Positions 8,439-16,600 of a stretch of 64,000 bases of DNA are shown here, one piece after another (positions within the stretch are counted from its first letter, which is position 1; every line of letters starts with the position of its first letter). Origin of the DNA: Aegicerativicinus sediminis (GTDB lineage Bacteria > Bacteroidota > Bacteroidia > Flavobacteriales > Flavobacteriaceae); assembly GCF_015476115.1 (NCBI RefSeq), contig NZ_CP064295.1, positions 2,846,001 to 2,910,000 on the forward strand, given 5' to 3'. A model generated the notes under the pieces. That model was given only the letters and a program-made list of their open reading frames with translations, made no database searches and was not told the DNA's origin. The position numbers and the translations under genes are program-made.

Positions 8439-9176
8439 CTAAGAGGAATTTTTTAATTCCTCATTAATCATTTCTATCAGGCGTTCTACTCTATTTTTAT
8501 TGTGATTAGTTTGGTTGATAATATTTGTGAAATTCAGTTTTGCAATTGTAAGAACATTTAAAAATTCAACGTTTTTATATAGTTCTTGTGTATCTACAGG
8601 AATGAAATAAATACTATTTGAACTCTCCTGTTTTAATTTAAACAAACGCCTCAACAAAGGGCGATTGAATTCTGTAAGATTATTGGTAAAGTTGCCTATG
8701 TTGTTCTGAAGTTCAGGATAGTCCATATTATATAAGTGTAGGATGGAATCATTTAGGGCTTTATTTGTGATAATTCCAACACCCAGATTTTCAAAAGTTT
8801 TATAGGCCGTGACCTCATATTTAAAACTTTTGCTGTACATCACACTTCCGAAAATATATTTAAGAGAGTCGTTATAGGGTAATTTATTGTTGAAGGTGTT
8901 TATAAGGACATTCAAATTTAGAGTGTCTGCTTTTAACTGCTGAATATTTGGAATTATTTCAAGACTTAAATCCGTTTGTAGTGAGGTTTTGAAATTTTCT
9001 AATAACTGGTGCTCAAGCTCATGGGATTGCCGCTTTTCATTCCAGTTATTGATTTGTAATGCGATGAGGATACCAATTACAACAAGGATAATCTCTCCGA
9101 CTGCGTACAAAAGATATTTAGATACCTTATTGCTATAGAGAAAAGTTTGCCTCAATTTTCTAAAAACAGATTTCAT
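8439..9176 (-). CDS. DUF6090 family membrane protein, detached copy
   Basis: 245 residues and the eleventh copy in the window, separated from the main array by the divergently oriented lipoprotein gene. Membrane motif AVGEIILVVIGILIALQINNWNE at about 25-47. The ectodomain motif is weaker: TAYKTFENLGVGIITNKAL near 123-141, then LHLYN. The gene has its own upstream space (9177-9223), and the small coiled-coil gene lies upstream on the same strand, so the two may be co-transcribed. Confidence 0.86.
   Translation of the reverse strand: MKSVFRKLRQTFLYSNKVSKYLLYAVGEIILVVIGILIALQINNWNEKRQSHELEHQLLENFKTSLQTDLSLEIIPNIQQLKADTLNLNVLINTFNNKLPYNDSLKYIFGSVMYSKSFKYEVTAYKTFENLGVGIITNKALNDSILHLYNMDYPELQNNIGNFTNNLTEFNRPLLRRLFKLKQESSNSIYFIPVDTQELYKNVEFLNVLTIAKLNFTNIINQTNHNKNRVERLIEMINEELKNSS
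8443..8462. terminator. possible stem-loop between convergent genes
   Basis: GAGGAATT and AATTCCTC form a perfect 8-bp stem around a TTTT loop, 17 bp after the lipoprotein stop. It lies inside the last codons of the convergent DUF6090 gene. No T-run follows the stem on the plus strand, so termination is only a possibility. Confidence 0.3.
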
Positions 9177-9223
9177 TAACCTGGTTTAAATCGAACATCA
9201 ACGTTATGGCTGATTGGGAAAGC

Positions 9224-9415
9224 TTATCCTAATTGACCATCACCATCTATGTCTTTGGCTAAATGAGTTTCTAAGGCCGCCAATGTTTTCTTAAGGATGT
9301 CTCTAGTATTTTCCAGATCCTTTTCCAATTTGGTAACCCGTGCCTCTAAATCTTTGGCCTGTTCTTCTTGTTTGTTCAGTTCGTCCTGCTGCAGTAAATC
9401 CCAAAAAATTCCCAT
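9224..9415 (-). CDS. small coiled-coil protein with EF-hand-like C-terminus
   Basis: 63 residues from the internal ATG at 9415 (MGIFWDLLQQ). An upstream in-frame ATG at 9457 would add 14 residues, but the internal start gives the more natural soluble protein. Residues about 5-45 are a charged heptad-like coiled coil (LEARVTKLEKDLENTRDIL). The protein ends in DIDGDGQLG, which looks like the first half of an EF-hand calcium loop. No signal peptide is seen. It is 47 bp upstream of the detached DUF6090 gene on the same strand. Function unknown. Confidence 0.65.
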   Translation of the reverse strand: MGIFWDLLQQDELNKQEEQAKDLEARVTKLEKDLENTRDILKKTLAALETHLAKDIDGDGQLG

Positions 9416-9585
9416 AATTATCGGTTTGGTTGGTATATGGCAAAATGCCAATTTCATTTATTCTTTAGGTGTTATTTATGGACGAAATGGGCGGGTATGT
9501 CTTTTAAAATTAGCAATATTAATTTGAAATATGCTGAATTTTATATCAAATTCGGTTTATAAAAATTCGCATCGTTCTATAAATC

Positions 9586-10995
9586 CTACATGGAAGACGA
9601 TGTAAACATCTTAAACAATTCATTCTTATCATTAGCCTTTCCATGGGATATAACTGTTTGTATGCTGCCCAAATTGTTGATTTGTTCCAGTGGATTTTTC
9701 TTCAATAATAAAATATCCGCAATTTTACCGGCTTCCAAACTAACATAATCGTTTTCTACATTGAAAAATAGGGGTCCGTTATAAATTGAAGTCAATAAGG
9801 CTTCTTGAGTAGTTAATCCGGCCTCTACAAGAGCTTTTAATTCTCCAATTAAAGACTCTCCTGGATATACATACGAATTGTAGGCTCCACAGTCTGATCC
9901 CGCCATTATATGGATCCCAGCGTCGAACATTGGTTTTACCATTTGAGCAAACTTATCGCGACCCATTGAAGATCGAAGACGATTGGGTGATAATTTGGCG
10001 GCCTTGGCAGCCTTAATTCGTCTTTCATAAGTCTTAACAATTCCTTTTCCCATATAAGGCAGAAGACTATCCTTGCTATGGTCGTCATCTGCTAAATTGG
10101 ATAATATATTGCCAATATAAAGGGTTGGTGTATTAAAATGATTACGCATCGCAAGGGTATCAAAAACCATATTAGCCCAGCTTTCATCATAAGTTTCTGC
10201 AATTGCTCCCAACATCCCGTACCCTTTATTGATCTGTTCAATACTATCCATTTTTGGTGAACAAGATTTTAAAATGTAATATAGATGTTCAGTGCCATCC
10301 AGGCCAAGTTTGGTTGCTGTTAAAACATCTGATGATAAAGGCATGTGCCCCGTTGTCATCAATCCTCGTTTTTCAGACTCTTTTAAAATTTCATAAAAAG
10401 CTTCCTTAGATAATTTACTATCATAAATTTTCACATAATCGGTTTTTAATTTTTCCAAAGAATCTATAGCAGAATAAGCTTCATCCTTATTTCTAACCAC
10501 CAAGGAGCCTTCCCAACTAGCATTTTCACCATCTAATTTGGGACCAGAGGTAAAAATCATTGGACCGATCAATGAACCATCCCCAATATCCTCTTTCCAT
10601 TTCAATACAGCATTTGTTATATCTCCACCAGCATCCCTAACCGTAGTAATGCCATAAGACATATACAATGGTAACATGCGCTTATTTTCAGGAATGAGAC
10701 TATCACCTCCTCTAAAGTGAACATGGTTATCCCATAAACCTGGCATTGCGAAATTTCCCTGTCCATCAATAATTGTTTTGGCTTGGTAATTTTCTATATG
10801 CTCTTGCAATACTATAGCTTCAATCCTATTTCCTAAGACTGCAATAGTTTGATTTTCGTTGATGGTATTATTAACTACATCCAATACGCGAACATTGGTG
10901 ATTAGAAAGTCAACTGCAATTTTATCTGATTTCTTGCAGCCTAATGGAATAATAATTAGAAGAACGAAAAGAAGATTGGAAAACTTTAATTTCAT
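9586..10995 (-). CDS. lipoprotein amidohydrolase (imidazolonepropionase/prolidase-like)
   Basis: 469 residues. A lipoprotein signal peptide ends in LGC (Cys20). The amidohydrolase fold is indicated by HVH at 91-93, a VKIYDS strand with Lys189 as candidate carboxylated metal bridge, GHMP with His217, TEHLYY with His237 and AGSDCG with Asp368, in the order expected for metal-dependent hydrolases with two metal ions. The nearest familiar group is the secreted amidohydrolases often labelled imidazolonepropionase-like or Xaa-Pro dipeptidase-like. The substrate is not evident. It stands apart from the flanking genes, 35 bp downstream of a small TerB-like gene. Confidence 0.85.
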   Translation of the reverse strand: MKLKFSNLLFVLLIIIPLGCKKSDKIAVDFLITNVRVLDVVNNTINENQTIAVLGNRIEAIVLQEHIENYQAKTIIDGQGNFAMPGLWDNHVHFRGGDSLIPENKRMLPLYMSYGITTVRDAGGDITNAVLKWKEDIGDGSLIGPMIFTSGPKLDGENASWEGSLVVRNKDEAYSAIDSLEKLKTDYVKIYDSKLSKEAFYEILKESEKRGLMTTGHMPLSSDVLTATKLGLDGTEHLYYILKSCSPKMDSIEQINKGYGMLGAIAETYDESWANMVFDTLAMRNHFNTPTLYIGNILSNLADDDHSKDSLLPYMGKGIVKTYERRIKAAKAAKLSPNRLRSSMGRDKFAQMVKPMFDAGIHIMAGSDCGAYNSYVYPGESLIGELKALVEAGLTTQEALLTSIYNGPLFFNVENDYVSLEAGKIADILLLKKNPLEQINNLGSIQTVISHGKANDKNELFKMFTSSSM

Positions 10996-11030
10996 TGAAG
11001 AATAGGAGATAAGAGTTGTTTAAATATTAA

Positions 11031-11366
11031 TCAATAAAGTAAATTGTCCAGAATACGATCAAGATTTTGTTCCCTGAGAGTGTACTTTTTGTCTTTTTCA
11101 AAGATTTCTGTCATTTGCTTTCTTAATTGTATTAACTCCATGTTAGAATAGTGGAATTGGTGTACGCCATCCTCAATTTTTTCAAAGCGCTCATCTTCAG
11201 AATCCTCCGAGAATTCCTTGTAGATCTTTTCAAAAGTTTGTTCGTCAGTTTTAGATTTTATAAGAGCAATTTCCTCCTCAGATTCTTCAGAATCGGCATT
11301 GGCGCACATTAGAAAAATATACAGGTGAAGTTCTTTTTTGGTCCAAGAGGAGGCTTCAGAGGTCAT
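11031..11366 (-). CDS. small TerB-like helical protein
   Basis: 111 residues, all predicted helical and very acidic. The N-terminal stretch LHLYIFLMCANADSEESEEE resembles the start of TerB (tellurite-resistance) family domains, where a hydrophobic helix is followed by an AxADxxxxxxE loop. The rest is charged helix. No signal or membrane segment is present. It lies between the amidohydrolase and the cyclase operon on the same strand. The TerB resemblance is by eye and moderately weak. Confidence 0.65.
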   Translation of the reverse strand: MTSEASSWTKKELHLYIFLMCANADSEESEEEIALIKSKTDEQTFEKIYKEFSEDSEDERFEKIEDGVHQFHYSNMELIQLRKQMTEIFEKDKKYTLREQNLDRILDNLLY

Positions 11367-11522
11367 AGAATAAGTTTTGGATGGTTTTAGGTGTCCTCTA
11401 ATTTAAAGAAGGATTTTCAACTAAATAAAAAAATACGATTCAAATTAATATCTGTTGAGGTCTAATTTAAGCAAGTATTTAATTTTATACCTGCTCAGCA
11501 ATTGGCCATAGGACTAAAGAAT

Positions 11523-13220
11523 TTACTTACTGTCCATATAATCAATACCTTGCCAATCCTCAGCGATTTCTTGGGTAATTAATTGAGCGGCTTTATTAAG
11601 GAATAATTTTGCCACCTTATCCTCGCTATTCTTTTTTACTATTTTTTGAAACGTAACTGCAGCCATTGCAAATTCTCTTTTAAAGTAAAGGTCCATAGCC
11701 TGTTTAAACGTATTCATCGTTTTTAGTTTATGGTTGAATAACTTTTTGTCATCACCATCAATACACTCATAAAGCTCTATAGGTTTCAGTTTGCCTTGAA
11801 CCCTCACTGGGCCCAGATATCTGAAATGGAAGTTTTCCTTGTCAGTAATGTTTCTCATACATAAATCCGTCAGCAATATATTAACTCCATAATATTTAGA
11901 AAGACCTTCAATACGGGCCGCCGTATTTACTGTGTCAGAAATTATTGCTGCGTCCATACGCTCTACATCCCCTGTAATTCCCATAATCAATTTACCATTC
12001 TGCATACCGATTCCAATTTTAACTGGTTTTCGTTTTTTAGATTCGCGCTCTCTGTTATATTCTTTTAGGTCTATTTGCATATGAATGGAGGCCATTAACG
12101 CATTTTGCGCACCCTTAGGAAATATTGCCATAAACCCATCACCTAGATATTGCATGATAAAACCTTCATTTTTCCTTACAATAGGTCCCATACGTTTATT
12201 AAAGGCATTGATGAACAAAAAGTTTTCGGTAGGGGACATGTTTTCAGAAAGTGTTGTAAATCCACGAATATCAACAAACATTACGGTCACATCCCTTTCT
12301 ACTTGGTCGCCTAAATTAACTTCGGTTATATTCTCCTTTCCAAGTGATTTTATAAATTGGTTTGGAACAAATTTTTGACTGGCCGCATGAACCGTTCTTA
12401 TGGCTTCTTCACGTTCTCGGGCTTCTCGTAATCCCTTTTCGTAAAGCAAAGCACTTTCTATGGCAGCTGCAGATTGCAATGCAATAGTTGTAAGTAATTT
12501 TAACTCTGCAGCAGTAAATTCTTTTTCATTTTCATTACCTAAAACGATAAGACCCAATGTCCGATTTTTAACTTTTAGTGGGGCATACATAACGGCCTTT
12601 AAATGATTTAAAGCCGAATTGGTTTTTATAGCTGATTGTGGGACTATAAGGGAGGTGCCTTTTAGGATTAATTCTTTTAGTATAGGAGTTTGGTTTTCAA
12701 TACTTTTTTCTGGATTTGGGTTATGACCTAATCTAGCAGTTTGTAAGACTTGCTCTGTTTCATGCTCCAAAATAAATACACTGCCATGGGTTATGTCAAT
12801 AATTTGTTGGGCTTCATTAAGGGCGGTTTCAGCAATTGATTTATGATCTATTTTTTCAGAAATTTTTTCACTGAAATTATAAATCATATTGATTTCCCTA
12901 TATAATCCTAGAACTTCAATTCCAATACCTTTTTTCTCAATTTCCTTTGAGATTAAAAACTTTACCAAATTTGCCAATATTTGACCTTGCGGTCCACTAG
13001 AATGTAGCGTTCCGTAAATCGTACCATTTTCAGAAAGTTGATAGGATTTCGGGAAATTTGAAGATGATCCTATAAGTAAGTTGCCATCAGAACTTTCAAT
13101 AGAAAATTCCAAGTCAAACTTGGTAGAAAGTTCCTCAATAAGTGACTGGAACTCTAGATTCCGTTTTAAGGAACTCCTTAAAGTTTTAATTAAAAAATTT
13201 TGCTGATGGTTATTAGCCAT
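11523..13220 (-). CDS. class III adenylate/guanylate cyclase with GAF domain
   Basis: 565 residues. An N-terminal region of about 110 residues is followed by a GAF sensor domain (about 120-260), a short helix (LYEKGLREAREREEAIR) and a class III cyclase domain at about 307-489. The metal-binding aspartates are visible: D317 in MFVDIRGFT and D361 in YLGDGF. The transition-state pair is N432 and R436 in DTVNTAAR. The purine-selecting places carry Gln357 and Ala425, unlike the usual Lys/Thr-Asp or Glu/Cys pairs, so ATP or GTP preference is uncertain. Residues 490-565 form a helical tail. The gene's start directly abuts the response regulator's stop, so it is the output arm of a three-gene signalling operon. 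Confidence 0.88.
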   Translation of the reverse strand: MANNHQQNFLIKTLRSSLKRNLEFQSLIEELSTKFDLEFSIESSDGNLLIGSSSNFPKSYQLSENGTIYGTLHSSGPQGQILANLVKFLISKEIEKKGIGIEVLGLYREINMIYNFSEKISEKIDHKSIAETALNEAQQIIDITHGSVFILEHETEQVLQTARLGHNPNPEKSIENQTPILKELILKGTSLIVPQSAIKTNSALNHLKAVMYAPLKVKNRTLGLIVLGNENEKEFTAAELKLLTTIALQSAAAIESALLYEKGLREAREREEAIRTVHAASQKFVPNQFIKSLGKENITEVNLGDQVERDVTVMFVDIRGFTTLSENMSPTENFLFINAFNKRMGPIVRKNEGFIMQYLGDGFMAIFPKGAQNALMASIHMQIDLKEYNRERESKKRKPVKIGIGMQNGKLIMGITGDVERMDAAIISDTVNTAARIEGLSKYYGVNILLTDLCMRNITDKENFHFRYLGPVRVQGKLKPIELYECIDGDDKKLFNHKLKTMNTFKQAMDLYFKREFAMAAVTFQKIVKKNSEDKVAKLFLNKAAQLITQEIAEDWQGIDYMDSK

Positions 13221-13601
13221 TTAGTTAATGTTGAGAATTTCTGTAGCCACGTCCAACATTTCATCTGGATCAAAGGGTTTTGTCATATACCTATTAGCAC
13301 CCATTTCTAATCCCTTTTGTCGATCAACCTCTTGGCCCTTTGCAGTTAATAAAACGATATACACATTATTTAGGTTCAGTTCCTTTTTTATTTTATAGCA
13401 AACATCCATTCCGTTCATTTTGGGCATCATAACATCCAAGAACACCAAATCTGGTTCTTCCTCGGTAATTATTTGAAGTGCCTGCTCACCATTTTCGGCA
13501 AAAAGTAAGGTGGCACCCTCATCCTCTAGGTCTTCCAAAGTTTGTTCAATAAGCATTCTAATGTGAGATTCATCGTCTACGATTAATATTTTTTTCTCCA
13601 T
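13221..13601 (-). CDS. single-domain response regulator (CheY-like receiver)
   Basis: 126 residues, one complete receiver domain with no output domain. The acidic pair is in VDDES (Asp9, Asp10), the phosphoacceptor is Asp56 in VFLDVMMPKMNG, and the switch residues are Thr86 (LLTAKG) and Lys108 (MTKPF). It sits 28 bp after the hybrid kinase and directly before the cyclase. The obvious reading is that it receives phosphate from the kinase and acts on the cyclase, but that connection is inferred from gene order. Confidence 0.93.
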   Translation of the reverse strand: MEKKILIVDDESHIRMLIEQTLEDLEDEGATLLFAENGEQALQIITEEEPDLVFLDVMMPKMNGMDVCYKIKKELNLNNVYIVLLTAKGQEVDRQKGLEMGANRYMTKPFDPDEMLDVATEILNIN

Positions 13602-13629
13602 GTTTAGTTAAGGTGTATAAGGGTTTTGG

Positions 13630-16600
13630 TTATTCATAAATAAAGAACATGACATTTTCCATGCCTTTCTGAAGTTTAAGTTTCTTTATTAACTCTTTGT
13701 CTCCATTAAAAACAGAATTGAGCATTATAATGTCCGGTTGAGACTCAGATGCAGATTCAAATAAATTATCAGGATTACTTTCCATCACCTTATAGCCTCT
13801 AGCACTAAGAACATCCGATAATGATTTAACTGCAGAAATATTTTGGTCTACAATCATTACCTTCTTTTTAGAAACACCTTGCTCTAGCAAAACATCTACT
13901 TCATGGAATAATTGTTCCGTATTAATAGGTTTTGTTAGATACCTATCTACTCCTATTCTTAATCCCCTCTCTTTATCTTGCACGATAGAGAGAATTATAA
14001 TAGGGATGTCCATTGTGGCAGGATCATTTTTCAATACCGCTGCTACATCGAAACCATTGATTTCTGGCATCATGACATCCAATATTATAAGGTCGGGTTT
14101 GGAGTTGCGCACCATATCTAGTGCTGCTTTTCCATTGGCAGCTTCAGTTACGTTAAATCCTGCTTCACTTAGTTCTTGTCTCAACAGGGACCTAATAGGT
14201 GTATCGTCATCAACCACCAAAATGGTTGGTTTATCGAGTATATCGGTATTGAGGGAAGAGTGTTTTATCTGTTGCTTCAAGCTTTTCAAGATACGCTCTA
14301 ATTGCATTGGAGGTTGATCCATATTCTCTCCCAAGGTTGGGATGGAAAAGAAAAATGTACTACCTACTCCTGGTTCACTCTTCATCCATATTATTCCACC
14401 GTGGTGTTCAATTATTTCACGGCAAATAGGTAATCCCAATCCGGTTCCTTTTGGTTTATCAGTTAGCGTATCACCCGCCTGCCTGAATTTTTCAAAAACT
14501 TTATTTTTATCCTTTTCTGCTATACCGATACCAGTATCTTGAACCTCCACTATGATTTGATCCTTTTCAGAATAAGCCTCGATAGTAACTTTACCTTTAT
14601 CTGTAAATTTCACGGCATTTGATAGCAAATTAATTACTACTTGAATTAATTTGTCTTCATCTGCTTTTACCAATGGAAGGTCGGAAGGGATATTCTTTTT
14701 AAGTGATATTCCTTTTTGTTCGAATAGGGAAGAGGTACTAGAAACGGCTCTGCTAATAGCATCTTGAAGGAAAATCGGTTTCATGTTCCATTCCATCTTT
14801 CCAGATTCAATCTTCGCAAGATCTAGAACATCATTGATCAAGGTTGTGAGGCGTTCACCTTCTGAAACTACAACATCAAGGTTTTCACTTACCTGTTTCA
14901 TGGTGCGTTTCATTTTCTGATCTTCCACATTTACTTCAGGGAATATCTTATCCTCTAATCGTTTCCTAATAATTTTTGCAAAACCTAAAACAGAGGTTAA
15001 AGGCGTTCGTAATTCGTGACTTACCGTAGACAGAAATGCACTTTTTGCTTCATTGGCATCCTCTGCTCGTGCTTTAGCTTGTTTGGCTTCTTCATAAAGT
15101 TCAGCATTGTGAATGGCTATACCGACATTAGTAGCGATGGTACTCAATAAGCGTTTGTCTTCTTCACTAAATCTATTTTCCTGTTGGGTGCTTTGTACAC
15201 TCAGCACCCCAATTATATTATCTTCTGAAGGGATTGGTACGCCCAAATAAGAAACGGCACCTAAACCAACCGTTTTAACACCCATTTTGTCGTATTCCGC
15301 ATCAATATCGGTGTTTTTATTAATTAGTAAGGGCTCACCAGTCTTTATGATTTTTGAAGTTAATCCTTCGCCATAATTTAATGGGGCCATATTATCACCA
15401 TCTTGGTAGGGGAAGCTAATTATATTGGTGTCTCGGTCTAGTATTGCTAAATAGGTGATGTCTGATTTAAACAACTTTTTCATTTCATCACCTACCATCT
15501 TAATAAGTTCCTTCAATTGGAGTTTTTCCGTTAAAGCCTGACTTACAGCATTCACTGTGGCTAATTCCTCCATGCGCTGTTTTACTTCCTTAGTTCGAGC
15601 TTCAACACTTTCCTCCAATAGTTTTTGTCGGATTTTAAGGATTTTGGTGCGGCGGTTAACAATGAGGTAAATCAATAATAGAAAACCGATCGCATATAAT
15701 ATATAAGCCCACCATTGTTTATACCAGGGCGTTTCTACTGAAAAGGGAACCGAGATTTCAGGAGTAACATGTCCATACAAACTTTTTGCCTTTGCGCTAA
15801 AGGTATAATTCCCTGGGGGGAGATTAATATATTCCCTAGATGTTTGCTTTGTCCAATCTGACCATTTGTCATCGAATCCCTTTAGATAGGTACTGTATTC
15901 TACATTATTTTGAGACTTAAATAGGGGGGCGGCATAATTAAAGGTGATTGTGTTATCACCAGATTTGAGATCGATGTTTTTGGGCAAATTACCTGCACCA
16001 CCATAGATTAATGAATCACCTGCGATAGATATATTTCTAATTTTTGTGTTGAAATTAGAAATCATGGTAGACTCTAAATTTCCTTCATAGCGTATTATAC
16101 CATCCGTACCCGCAATCCAAATAATTTGATTACCATTTGGTTTTGGCGGTTCTGGTCTGATAGAAAAAATTGTCCAATTTTTTAAATCCCGAAATGCTTC
16201 TGAATTCACAACTACATCACCTTGGCCATTTTTAAAAGCTACATTTAGTCCATCATTGGTATGATAAAATATCTTACCATCAGTATCCTCAATAGGATAG
16301 GTAAAGGAGCCTAAATCAGTAAAATCACCAAAAGGATTATCTCCTTGTGTAAACCTCTCAGTCTCTGGGTTAAATAGAAAAGTTCCATTTGGTGACAATA
16401 CATAGGTTTCATCTAGAAGGTCGACAAATACCACTGGATTGTCTGGCAAACCGTTTGCTTGGGTATACTCTTTAATTTCGGCATTCGCTAAATCCATTTG
16501 TTCACCATTAAATTTTGGATAAATTCTAAGGATGGTGCCATTTTTTAAACTGGTGAACCAAAATTCATCTTTAGATTGCTCCTTAATATTTACAACTTGT

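Noticed and set aside
1-9176. Regular repeated blocks that could be taken for a CRISPR or satellite array
   Set aside because: The repeated block is about 75 bp inside 740-bp units and encodes the conserved membrane helix of full-length genes. There are no short spacers.
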